Assembly: GCA_947588775.1 (NCBI GenBank)
Contig: CANPZQ010000044.1
Location: forward strand, 1 to 13,026
Source: an uncultured Clostridia bacterium
GTDB lineage: Bacteria > Bacillota > Clostridia > Oscillospirales > Ruminococcaceae
Direction: 5' to 3'
Length of the DNA stretch: 13,026 nt
Notes under the pieces: generated by a model
The model's input: the letters and a program-made list of their open reading frames with translations, nothing else
Told to the model about the DNA's origin: nothing
Database searches by the model: none
Part shown: positions 1 to 6,791 of the stretch, in pieces
Layout of the letters: each line of letters starts with the position of its first letter
Position numbering within the stretch: the stretch's first letter is position 1
Program-made: the position numbers and the translations under genes

Positions 1-23
1 TCAAGGCGTGGCTTGTAACATGA

Positions 24-68
24 GCCCCTATGGGGCGATTATTGAAATACCCCCGGCTGCGCCGGGGG
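24..68. repeat. Two tandem short hairpins downstream of radA
   Basis: Two perfect palindromes follow each other: GCCCC-TAT-GGGGC at 24-36 and CCCCCGGC-TGC-GCCGGGGG at 50-68. The second starts 15 nt beyond the radA stop on the minus strand, where a transcription terminator would be expected. However, the minus-strand sequence after the stem has no clear T run, so a canonical intrinsic terminator is not proven. The hairpins could be a 3'-end-stabilising structure or part of a dispersed intergenic palindrome. Bases 1-83 hold no gene that I can support. Confidence 0.5.
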
Positions 69-83
69 ATGGTTATTCCCAAC

Positions 84-1454
84 CTATTTCACCGCCTCAA
101 ACGCCTGTCTTAAATTGCTGACCCCGACGATCTCAATCCCTTCGGTTTTCCGGAGGTTTTTCATCGAATGCTTCGGGACGATGCACTTTGAGAAGCCGAG
201 GCGGCGGGCCTCCTGAATGCGCTGCTCAAGGTGGGAAACGGTGCGCACCTCGCCGCCGAGGCCGAGCTCGCCAAAGGCGATTACGTTGTCGCCGATGGGC
301 TTGTCCGTGAGCGAGGAGTAAAGAGCCATCGCCACCGGAAGGTCGGCGGCGGGTTCGGTGATTCGCAGGCCGCCGATTATGTTTATATAAACGTCGAGCG
401 CGCCGTAGTAAAAGCCGAGCCGCTTCTCCAAAACCGCTAAAATCATCCACAGCCTGTTGAAGTCAAAGCCCGTCGCGACGCGCCTCGGCGAGCTTTGGCC
501 GCTTTTCGCGACGAGAGCCTGGACCTCCGCGAGTATCGGGCGGGTGCCTTCCATCGTACAGACGACGCAGCAGCCCGAAACGCCGCAGGGCCGCCCCGAA
601 AGCAGCATCTGCGAGGGGTTTTCGACCTGCTCAAGGCCGGAATCGGTCATCTCGAAAACCCCGATTTCGTTGGTCGAGCCGAAACGGTTCTTTGCTGCCC
701 TCAGAATCCTGTAGCTTAAGTTTCTGTCGCCCTCGAAGTACAAAACCGCGTCGACGATGTGCTCCATCACCTTCGGGCCGGCGATTGCGCCGTCCTTGTT
801 GACGTGGCCGACGATGAAGAACGGGATTTCCTCCGATTTCGCGAGCCTCATAAAGAGGTTTGTGCATTCGCGGACCTGCGTTACGCTCCCCGGCGCGGAG
901 GAAATTTCGCTTATCGACATTGTCTGAATCGAGTCGATAATGACGATGTCCGGCTTCGACGCGCTAACCGTATCGGCGATGGTCTGGGCGTCGGATTCGG
1001 CCAAAATATAGAGCGTGTCGCCCGAAACCCCGAGCCGCTCGGCACGAAGCCTGATTTGGCGCGCGGATTCCTCTCCCGAAACGTAGAGGACGCTGCGGTT
1101 TTTGCCGAGGCAGTCGCATATCTGTAAAAGAAGGGTGGATTTGCCGATTCCCGGCTCGCCCCCCAAAAGAACGAGCGAACCCTTCACAAGCCCTCCGCCG
1201 AGAACGCGGTCGAGCTCGTTGAGGCCGGTCGAATAGCGGACCTCGGCGTCGTCGGAGATGTCGACCTCCTTAAGCATTTTAAGCTGAGCGGACGATGTTT
1301 TTTTCGGCGCGCTTTTTGAATACGCGCTCTTTGCGGGAAGGCTCTCGACCTCCTCGAAGGTGTTCCACTCGCCGCAGTTCGGGCAGCGGCCGTTCCACTT
1401 CGGGCTTTCGTAATTGCAGGAACGGCAGACGAATACGCTCTTGGATTTTGCCAT
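84..1454 (-). CDS. radA: DNA repair protein RadA (Sms)
   Basis: RadA is a RecA-like ATPase acting in the cytoplasm on branched recombination intermediates, where it promotes branch migration during recombinational repair. The 456-aa product has the full family layout. An N-terminal C4 zinc finger has Cys10, Cys13, Cys24 and Cys27. The RecA-type ATPase core has Walker A GEPGIGKST (99-107) and a Walker B-like VIIDSIQT (171-178), followed by the RadA signature KNRFG (255-259). The C-terminal third is the Lon-protease-like domain (FYYGALDVYINIIGGLRI, then EPAADLPVA). Length matches the usual 450-460 aa. The ATG at 1454 is preceded by AAAGGAT. The gene lies 20 nt downstream of the amidase on the same strand, so they are probably co-transcribed. 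No truncation or missing motif was seen. Confidence 0.97.
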   Translation of the reverse strand: MAKSKSVFVCRSCNYESPKWNGRCPNCGEWNTFEEVESLPAKSAYSKSAPKKTSSAQLKMLKEVDISDDAEVRYSTGLNELDRVLGGGLVKGSLVLLGGEPGIGKSTLLLQICDCLGKNRSVLYVSGEESARQIRLRAERLGVSGDTLYILAESDAQTIADTVSASKPDIVIIDSIQTMSISEISSAPGSVTQVRECTNLFMRLAKSEEIPFFIVGHVNKDGAIAGPKVMEHIVDAVLYFEGDRNLSYRILRAAKNRFGSTNEIGVFEMTDSGLEQVENPSQMLLSGRPCGVSGCCVVCTMEGTRPILAEVQALVAKSGQSSPRRVATGFDFNRLWMILAVLEKRLGFYYGALDVYINIIGGLRITEPAADLPVAMALYSSLTDKPIGDNVIAFGELGLGGEVRTVSHLEQRIQEARRLGFSKCIVPKHSMKNLRKTEGIEIVGVSNLRQAFEAVK

Positions 1455-1474
1455 TTTTTACATCCTTTCGGGGC

Positions 1475-2209
1475 TCACACGCCCTCATCAAAAATATAGT
1501 CGCAAAGGCTCTTGAACAGCGTAAACGCGACCTTTGACTGATACTCGTCGGATTCGAGAAGCGCGGCCTCGTCGGGATTCGACAAGAACCCGCATTCCGC
1601 CATTACGGCGGGGCAGCCGGCGTTTTTAAGAAGGTAGATTTCGTCGTTTACGGGCTTGATTTCACGCGTGTTTTCGGGCTGGAGGAGCGCGGCGAAGTTA
1701 TTCTGCGCGATTTTCGCGAAGCGTTCGCTTTCGGAGCTCAAAGCGGGATAAAACATCTGCGCGCCGTAGTATTTCGGGTCGGTGAACTGGTTTTGATGAA
1801 TGGATAAAAACACCGCGTTGTCGTAGGAGTGGATTATTTTCAGGCGGTTTTCCATGTCGGATTTTTTCTGGTTCCCGAGCCCGGTAACGCCCGCGTCGTG
1901 GATTGAGCGGTCGGAATCGCGGGTAACGGCGACCTCGAAGCCGCTTAGCTTAAGCATTTCGCGGAGCTTTAAAAGAATGCTCAGGTTGATGTCCTTTTCC
2001 TCCGCGCCGTTCACGCTCAGGCAGCCGCTGTCGATGCCGCCGTGTCCCGCGTCGAGAATTATCACCGGAAGCTGCGGCGCGGCCTCCGCCCCGACAGGCA
2101 GCGTGTCTGACGGCAGCTCGGCGGTTTTAATGAAGCCGAACACCAAAAGGTATGTGCAGAGGAGCACGATAAGAGCCCCCACGCGGTTAATCCAAAGCTT
2201 TTTCAGCAT
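1475..2209 (-). CDS. cwlD: N-acetylmuramoyl-L-alanine amidase, CwlD-like (Amidase_3)
   Basis: This is a zinc amidase that cleaves the bond between N-acetylmuramic acid and the L-alanine of the stem peptide. The 244-aa protein has a basic N-terminus and one hydrophobic segment (about 9-28), so it is probably a membrane-anchored or exported enzyme acting outside the membrane. The Amidase_3 catalytic set is visible: LDAGHGG with His56, an EEK motif with Glu71, SIHQN with His138, and AECGFLSN with Glu205 (three zinc ligands and the catalytic glutamate). The KSDMENRL segment (116-123) and the total length resemble CwlD, which prepares muramic-delta-lactam in spore cortex, but sporulation is inferred and another cell-wall role is possible. 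The ATG at 2209 has GGAGG seven bases upstream. The gene is followed after 20 nt by radA. Confidence 0.9.
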   Translation of the reverse strand: MLKKLWINRVGALIVLLCTYLLVFGFIKTAELPSDTLPVGAEAAPQLPVIILDAGHGGIDSGCLSVNGAEEKDINLSILLKLREMLKLSGFEVAVTRDSDRSIHDAGVTGLGNQKKSDMENRLKIIHSYDNAVFLSIHQNQFTDPKYYGAQMFYPALSSESERFAKIAQNNFAALLQPENTREIKPVNDEIYLLKNAGCPAVMAECGFLSNPDEAALLESDEYQSKVAFTLFKSLCDYIFDEGV

Positions 2210-2216
2210 AACTTGA

Positions 2217-2242
2217 CCTCCGTAGTCTTTTTTTAAAGACTA
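2217..2242 (-). promoter_or_regulatory. Shine-Dalgarno with adjoining 5'-UTR hairpin of the amidase gene
   Basis: On the minus strand a perfect 8-bp stem TAGTCTTT/AAAGACTA with an AAAA loop (2223-2242) ends one base before GGAGG (2217-2221), which serves the ATG at 2209. There is no T run after it, so it is not a terminator. It could influence ribosome access or protect the 5' end. No good promoter was identified further upstream. Confidence 0.5.
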
Positions 2243-2340
2243 TGAAGGTTGGGACGGGTTTATGACGCAAAAAACGGACAGGGGAGCGTAAAACGCGCTT
2301 TTTTGCCTTATGCCCCTTTGAAGGCCCGAGCGGAGCCCCC

Positions 2341-2423
2341 GCGCGGCGGGAAAAGCTGCTCGGTCGGTCCCACCCGCCCACCCCTCCCAATTTCGCGCTT
2401 CCCCCCCGCTTTTCCCGCCGCGC
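2341..2423. repeat. Perfect 16-bp inverted repeat enclosing a G-quadruplex-type motif
   Basis: The arm GCGCGGCGGGAAAAGC (2341-2356) recurs as its exact reverse complement at 2408-2423. The 51-nt loop contains CCCACCCGCCCACCCCTCCC (2369-2388) and a further C7 run. On the minus strand this gives five G tracts of three or four separated by single bases, a textbook quadruplex pattern. The element sits in the 227-nt gap (2210-2436) between the membrane gene and the amidase, both on the minus strand. There, RNA from the upstream gene would carry the G-rich strand. It could slow or stop transcription, but no T run follows, so it is not a standard terminator. The rest of the gap shows no gene. Confidence 0.7.
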
Positions 2424-2436
2424 TCTCCTTCTCTTT

Positions 2437-3027
2437 CTACTTTTTCCCCCCATACAAAATCCTCGCCTTTAAATCCACATGGTTATACCCCACATAGAAC
2501 GCCGACCATGTCGTCGCGAGGAAAATCAGCGGCAGGAGTGTGAATAGAATCATCGCGCCGATTGAAAGCTCGGGGGCGGGGACGCTCGTAGAGCTGACCG
2601 CACCGCTGCCGTCGTAAACGATGGCGTTCGGCGCGACGATGTATGTCAGCGGCATGAAATAAAACGTCAGCGTCTTATACCACGGGAAAAAGTCGAATTT
2701 AAGCGCGCCGAGTTTCGAGAGCCAGAGAATAATCACATAAACATAGTTCACCGCCGTCGGAACCGCGCCGAGCCAGAGGCCGAAATGTTCCTCGTTTTTC
2801 GGATTTGCGGCGCGCGCCGAGCGGGTGTTCATCTTCCCGCCGGCCTTGCTCGCGAAGTCGGCGAAAATACATACCGTCGCGCCGACGGTGCAGAACCCGA
2901 AAACAAAGCACATAACCACTCCGAAGCGTTGGTAGCACATCGGGAAGAAGGTCGAGATAAAGAAGCCGGCGAGCCAGCTTAAAAACAAAAACAGAACCGA
3001 TTTAAGAATAAGGGTGGATTTTTTCAC
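2437..3027 (-). CDS. Polytopic membrane protein of unknown function
   Basis: The family is not recognised. The 196-aa product has about four or five hydrophobic segments (roughly 7-28, 36-58, 84-104, 119-135, 155-178). A polar loop rich in Lys, Arg and Asn (61-80) lies between the second and third segments, and the end is basic (GGKK). This suggests a small integral inner-membrane protein with no visible catalytic motif. The open frame extends six codons further upstream to a TTG at 3045. The GTG at 3027 is preferred because AAAGGA lies nine bases before it, giving MKKSTLILKS. It is transcribed divergently from trkA, with a candidate promoter at 3063-3091. The neighbourhood gives only a weak hint of a membrane or ion-homeostasis role. 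Confidence 0.75.
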   Translation of the reverse strand: MKKSTLILKSVLFLFLSWLAGFFISTFFPMCYQRFGVVMCFVFGFCTVGATVCIFADFASKAGGKMNTRSARAANPKNEEHFGLWLGAVPTAVNYVYVIILWLSKLGALKFDFFPWYKTLTFYFMPLTYIVAPNAIVYDGSGAVSSTSVPAPELSIGAMILFTLLPLIFLATTWSAFYVGYNHVDLKARILYGGKK

Positions 3028-3062
3028 TTCAATCAATCCTTTCAAAAAATATCCGCATAACG

Positions 3063-3091
3063 ATTATAAACCTTTTTTTCACAAAATACAA
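3063..3091 (-). promoter_or_regulatory. Candidate promoter of the membrane protein gene
   Basis: Minus strand: a perfect TATAAT (3063-3068) with a weaker TTGTAT -35 (3086-3091) at 17-bp spacing, about 36 bp upstream of the GTG start. The -35 box lies inside the inverted repeat at 3081-3099. Confidence 0.5.
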
Positions 3092-3099
3092 GATTTTGT
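3081..3099. promoter_or_regulatory. Inverted repeat, candidate operator
   Basis: ACAAAAT-N5-ATTTTGT is a perfect 7-bp inverted repeat of 19 bp in total. It covers the -35 region of the leftward promoter and lies 11 bp from the -35 of the rightward trkA promoter. The placement suits a dimeric regulator, but AT-rich symmetry can arise by chance and no regulator is known. Confidence 0.35.
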
Positions 3100-3109
3100 C
3101 CCCAAACAG

Positions 3110-3138
3110 TTGCAAAATTTTTTTATAAGTGATAAAAT
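3110..3138 (+). promoter_or_regulatory. trkA-trkH promoter, extended -10
   Basis: TTGCAA (3110-3115), a 17-bp spacer and TAAAAT (3133-3138), the latter preceded by TGA, giving an extended -10 element. The predicted transcript starts around 3145, leaving a leader of about 50 nt before trkA. Confidence 0.7.
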
Positions 3139-3198
3139 AACAGCGTATGCAATGTAATAGGAATGCTGTAACGCATTTTTGGGAGGCAGATGGCAGAT

Positions 3199-4557
3199 AT
3201 GAAAATAATCATTGCGGGCTGCGGAAAAATCGGTTCCGCCGTTATAGAGAGCCTTGCCGGGGAGGGAAACGACGTCGTCGCTGTCGATAAGGACAACGCG
3301 GTTATAACCGAGCTCACCAACGTCTACGACATAATGGGAGTATGCGGGAACGCCGCCGACTGCGACACCCTTACCGAGGCCGGAGTTTCGGACTGCGGGC
3401 TTTTTGTCGCGATGACGGAATCCGACGAGCTGAATATGCTCAGCTGCTTTATCGCGAGGAAGATGGGGGCAGAAAACACCATCGCGAGAATCCGGAACCC
3501 CGAATACAACGACGACAGCCTCGGCTTTTTGCGCCAGCACCTCGAGCTTTCGATGGCGATAAACCCCGAGAGGGGAGCGGCGCAGGAAATTTACAACATC
3601 TTAAAGTTCCCGTCCGCCTTAAAAATCGAAACATTTTCGCGGCGAAACCTTGAGCTTATAGAATTCGGCCTGAGCGACGAGAGTGCTCTTTGCGGAAAAA
3701 GCCTCACCGAGATAAGAAAAAAATACGACGCCCAGTTTTTAATCTGCTGTGTTCAGCGAGGCGAGGAGGTATTTATCCCGAACGGAAACTTCGTTCTCGA
3801 GGCGGGGGATAAAATCGGCCTGACGGCGTCGATGAGCGAAATGCAGAAGCTCATGAAGATGCTTAAATCCCTCAAAAAATCCGCGAAGGACGTAATCGTC
3901 CTGGGCGGAAGCAAGACGGCGTTTTACCTCGCGCAGCTTCTTGAAAACAGCGGCACGCGCGTCAAAATCATCGAGCAGGACGAGGCGAGGTGCCGCGAGC
4001 TCACGGAAGAGCTTCCCTTCGCGACGATAATCCGCGGAAACGGCACCGAGCAGGAGCTGCTTATGGAGGAGGGCCTTGAAAGCTGCGACGCGTTCGTCGC
4101 GCTGACGGGCTTCGACGAGGAAAACATACTTCTTTCGATATTCGCGTCGATTCACAACGTCCCGAAAACGGTTGTAAAGGTCAACCGCGACGAGCTTGCC
4201 GCGATGGCGAGAAACATGAAGCTCGGAAGCATCGTTTCCCCGAAGGAAATCACCTCGAATATTCTTATGCAGTACGCGAGGGCTCTCAACAACTCCTCCG
4301 GCTCCTCCGTTGAAACGCTCTACCAGCTCTTTAACGGCAAGGCCGAAGCCCTTGAATTCAAGGTCGCCGCAGAATCGAAGCTTACCGGCGTTCCGCTGAG
4401 GGAGCTTCGCTTGAAGCCGAATATCCTGATTGCAGGAATAATGCGCGGCAGGCGGACGATTATCCCGAGCGGCTCGGATATGCTTACGGCGGGGGACAGG
4501 GTAGTGGTAATTTCCTCCAAAAACCGCTTGAACGACATACTCGACATACTAAAATAA
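3199..4557 (+). CDS. trkA: Trk/Ktr potassium uptake system regulatory subunit TrkA
   Basis: This cytoplasmic gating subunit binds NAD(H) or other nucleotides and controls the TrkH potassium channel. The 452-aa protein has the duplicated TrkA layout RCK_N-RCK_C-RCK_N-RCK_C. The first Rossmann domain begins at residue 1 with intact GCGKIG (7-12) and an acidic Asp30 at the end of the second strand. The second begins near 231 with a degenerate glycine motif GGSKTA (236-241), so nucleotide binding there may be altered. Two ATGs compete. The one at 3190 lies only 3 nt after GGGAGG, whereas 3199 (MKIIIAGCGKIG) matches the usual family start with a 12-nt spacing. I prefer 3199 but cannot exclude 3190. 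trkH follows after 15 nt in the same operon. Confidence 0.95.
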   Translation: MKIIIAGCGKIGSAVIESLAGEGNDVVAVDKDNAVITELTNVYDIMGVCGNAADCDTLTEAGVSDCGLFVAMTESDELNMLSCFIARKMGAENTIARIRNPEYNDDSLGFLRQHLELSMAINPERGAAQEIYNILKFPSALKIETFSRRNLELIEFGLSDESALCGKSLTEIRKKYDAQFLICCVQRGEEVFIPNGNFVLEAGDKIGLTASMSEMQKLMKMLKSLKKSAKDVIVLGGSKTAFYLAQLLENSGTRVKIIEQDEARCRELTEELPFATIIRGNGTEQELLMEEGLESCDAFVALTGFDEENILLSIFASIHNVPKTVVKVNRDELAAMARNMKLGSIVSPKEITSNILMQYARALNNSSGSSVETLYQLFNGKAEALEFKVAAESKLTGVPLRELRLKPNILIAGIMRGRRTIIPSGSDMLTAGDRVVVISSKNRLNDILDILK

Positions 4558-4572
4558 GCAGACGGTGATTTT

Positions 4573-6018
4573 ATGAATCGCAGAATGGTTTTTCACATAT
4601 GCGGAATGATGACGGTTTTAGAGGCTGTGCTTATGATACTGCCCCTCGTCACCTCGCTGATTTACGGCGAAAAATGCGTATATTCATTTGTCGCGGCGAT
4701 GGGCGCGGCTCTGATTTTGGGCTCGGTTTTAATGCTTGCAAGCAAGACCGACGACCATGTAATCTACTCCCGCGAGGGATTTTGCATAACCGCTCTCACA
4801 TGGGTGATTTTTTCCGCGATAGGCGCGCTGCCCTTTACGATAAGCGGGGAAATCCCTTCATACGTCGACGCGTTCTTTGAAACGGTCAGCGGCTTTACGA
4901 CGACGGGAGCGTCGATTTTGCGCGACGTTGAGTCGATGAGCAGGGGACTTCTGATGTGGCGAAGCTTTACGCACTGGGTCGGCGGAATGGGAATACTTGT
5001 GATGGTTATGGCGGTGCTCCCGACGCTCACAGACCGCTCCATTCACATAATGCGCGCAGAAATGCCGGGACCTATAGTCGGCAAGCTTGTGCCGAGGGTC
5101 CGCCAGACCGCGACCATCCTCTACATAATCTATATCGCGCTCACGCTTTTGCAGATTGTCCTTCTGCTCGCGGGGGGAATGAACCTCTTCGAGGCGATGG
5201 TTCATACCTTCGGCACTGCCGGCACCGGCGGCTTCAGCTCAAAGGCCGACAGCATAGCGGGCTACAGCCCCTATATCCAGTGGGTGATAACGATATTCAT
5301 GTTCATCTTCGGGATAAACTTCAACCTCTACTATCTCGCGCTGATTCGCCGCTTCAAGTCGGTTTTCACGAGCGAGGAGCTCTGGACCTATACGGCGATA
5401 GTTTTCGTTTCGGTCGGCGCGATAGCGGTAAATATCCGCCCGCTCTACGATACCCTCGGCGAAACGCTCAGGCATTCGGCTTTTCAGGTAATGACGATAG
5501 TGTCGACCTCGGGCTTCGCTACGGCGGATTTCAACCTCTGGCCCCAGCTTTCAAAGTGCATTCTCTGCATTCTGATGTTCGTAGGAGCCTGCGCCGGCTC
5601 TACGGCGGGCGGCCTCAAGGTTTCGAGGGTGATAATGCTCGGCAAATCCGTTAAGCGCGAGCTTAAAAAGATGCTCCACCCGCGCTCGGTTTCCGCCGTG
5701 CGCTTCGAGGGCAAGCCCCTCGACGACGCGACCCTTTCCGGCGTAGGGGTATACTTCGCGCTCTACATGGCTATTTTCCTCGGCACATTTTTGCTGATAA
5801 GCTTCGAGCCGTTCGACTTTGAAACAAAGTTCACAAGCGTTCTCGCCTGCTTCAACAACGTAGGCCCCGGCCTTGGCGCGGTCGGCCCTACCGGCAATTA
5901 CGCCGACTACACCGCGTTTTCAAAGATAGTTCTCTCGGTTTCAATGCTCCTCGGAAGGCTTGAAATCTACCCCGTAATCTTCCTCTTAAGCCCCTCGGTG
6001 TGGCTTAGAAAGCGTTAA
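4573..6018 (+). CDS. trkH: Trk/Ktr potassium uptake system membrane subunit TrkH
   Basis: This is the membrane pore subunit for potassium uptake, working with the TrkA ring encoded just upstream. The 481-aa, strongly hydrophobic protein has four membrane-pore-membrane repeats with recognisable selectivity-filter segments: SGFTTTGAS (106-114), GTAGTGGFS (214-222), STSGFAT (311-317) and FNNVGPGLG (427-435). The C-terminal GRLEIYPVIF (461-470) is also typical of the family. The key filter glycines are present in all four repeats. The ATG has only a weak ribosome-binding site (GGTGAT) and lies 15 nt after the trkA stop, so translation may be coupled to trkA. Ktr-type KtrB is a close alternative name, but the long duplicated TrkA partner favours TrkH. 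Confidence 0.95.
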   Translation: MNRRMVFHICGMMTVLEAVLMILPLVTSLIYGEKCVYSFVAAMGAALILGSVLMLASKTDDHVIYSREGFCITALTWVIFSAIGALPFTISGEIPSYVDAFFETVSGFTTTGASILRDVESMSRGLLMWRSFTHWVGGMGILVMVMAVLPTLTDRSIHIMRAEMPGPIVGKLVPRVRQTATILYIIYIALTLLQIVLLLAGGMNLFEAMVHTFGTAGTGGFSSKADSIAGYSPYIQWVITIFMFIFGINFNLYYLALIRRFKSVFTSEELWTYTAIVFVSVGAIAVNIRPLYDTLGETLRHSAFQVMTIVSTSGFATADFNLWPQLSKCILCILMFVGACAGSTAGGLKVSRVIMLGKSVKRELKKMLHPRSVSAVRFEGKPLDDATLSGVGVYFALYMAIFLGTFLLISFEPFDFETKFTSVLACFNNVGPGLGAVGPTGNYADYTAFSKIVLSVSMLLGRLEIYPVIFLLSPSVWLRKR

Positions 6019-6043
6019 GCCGCAGCTTTGAGCCCCTTTCACC

Positions 6044-6123
6044 GCGGCGGCCGGTGCTCCCTTGGGCGCAAATTTTCAAATTTCGCGCGCCCCACCCACC
6101 CGCCCCACCGCCCCGTCCGCCGC
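6044..6123. repeat. C-rich intergenic element with G-quadruplex-type motif
   Basis: The 140-nt gap after trkH contains C4-A-C3-A-C3-G-C4-ACCG-C4 at 6090-6114. On the minus strand this meets the four-tract G-quadruplex pattern. It is enclosed by a 7-bp inverted repeat GCGGCGG (6044-6050) and CCGCCGC (6117-6123). Just before it, an imperfect hairpin GGGCGC-AAATTT with AAATTT-(GCG)-GCGCCC spans about 6064-6093. No T run follows, so an intrinsic terminator for trkAH is not evident here. Confidence 0.55.
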
Positions 6124-6158
6124 TGAAAAAATTTTATCAAAAAAAGGAGCCCTCACCC

Positions 6159-6743
6159 ATGCCCGCCTTCTACCTCGCCCCTCCAACCCTCTCCCACAAA
6201 TCCGCCGCCCTCGACTACATAGACGAATTCAGAAAATACAACTCCGAAATCAACGGCTCCGGCGGGCTTCACCGCTATACCGGCGACTACGAGGGCTGGC
6301 TTGAACATCTCGAGGAATGCCGCAGCCGCGTCCCCGACGAAAACAGCGTCCCGAGCGAAACTTATTTTTTGACGCGAAGCAGCGACATGCGAATCGTCGG
6401 CATGATCAACATAAGATACGCCCTCAACGAGCGGCTAAGAAAATACGGCGGGAACATCGGCTATTCGACCCGCCCGACCGAGCGAGGAAAGGGATATTGC
6501 AAGATAAATCTCTACCTCGCGCTGAAGCTCTGCCGCCTCCACGGTTTAAAAACGGTCCTTCTGGACGCAAATACCGACAATCCCGCTTCGTGGCGGGCGA
6601 TGGAGGCCCTCGGCGGGGTTATGCTCCGCGAATACTTCGACTCCGAGTTCGACCGCTGCATGGTTAGAGACTACGAAATCGACGTCGATGAGAGCCTGCG
6701 CCGCTTTGCTCCGGTTTACGAGCCGCTTCTTGCAGATGAATAA
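6159..6743 (+). CDS. GNAT-family N-acetyltransferase
   Basis: This is a predicted cytoplasmic acetyl-CoA-dependent N-acetyltransferase; the substrate is unknown. The 194-aa protein carries the GNAT fold signature. Strand four and motif A read NIGYSTRPTERGKGY (99-113), where RPTERGKGY is the acetyl-CoA pyrophosphate loop. Motif B reads DNPASWRAMEALGG (140-153), with the conserved Asn141 that often follows the cofactor site. The N-terminal half resembles the acetyltransferase_3/YopJ-unrelated small-molecule or ribosomal-type GNATs only in general layout. The open frame continues upstream to 6054 through a proline-rich, C-rich tract, but the ATG at 6159 is chosen because AAGGAG (6144-6149) lies nine bases before it. 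It converges on htpG. Confidence 0.85.
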   Translation: MPAFYLAPPTLSHKSAALDYIDEFRKYNSEINGSGGLHRYTGDYEGWLEHLEECRSRVPDENSVPSETYFLTRSSDMRIVGMINIRYALNERLRKYGGNIGYSTRPTERGKGYCKINLYLALKLCRLHGLKTVLLDANTDNPASWRAMEALGGVMLREYFDSEFDRCMVRDYEIDVDESLRRFAPVYEPLLADE

Positions 6744-6786
6744 AAAAACAGGCCGCACCCGAATCCGGATACGGCCGTTATTTTTA
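6742..6786. terminator. Two-way intrinsic terminator between the GNAT gene and htpG
   Basis: The stem GGCCG (6751-6755) and CGGCC (6772-6776), with additional CCG/CGG pairing inside the loop, is flanked by A7 on the left and a T-rich tail (GTTATTTTTAT) on the right. It can therefore act on both converging genes. It follows the GNAT stop directly and ends just before the htpG stop at 6792. Confidence 0.75.
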
Positions 6787-6791
6787 TATTT

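Noticed and set aside
2..115. Open frame reading through the first hairpins (MSPYGAIIEIPP...)
   Set aside because: It has no visible upstream ribosome-binding site, consists of the palindromes and runs antisense into the end of radA.
2249..2497. 82-codon plus-strand open frame over the inverted repeat
   Set aside because: Its sequence is dictated by the C-rich repeat and polypyrimidine tract, with no ribosome-binding site and overlap with the membrane gene on the other strand.
4956..5654. 232-codon open frame overlapping trkH on the same strand
   Set aside because: It lies inside trkH in another frame, has an Arg/His-rich composition typical of shifted GC-rich codons and no ribosome-binding site, while trkH has all family motifs.
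6054..6158. N-terminal extension of the GNAT protein
   Set aside because: The extra 35 residues come from the C-rich G4-type tract (proline-rich), and the ribosome-binding site AAGGAG fits the ATG at 6159.
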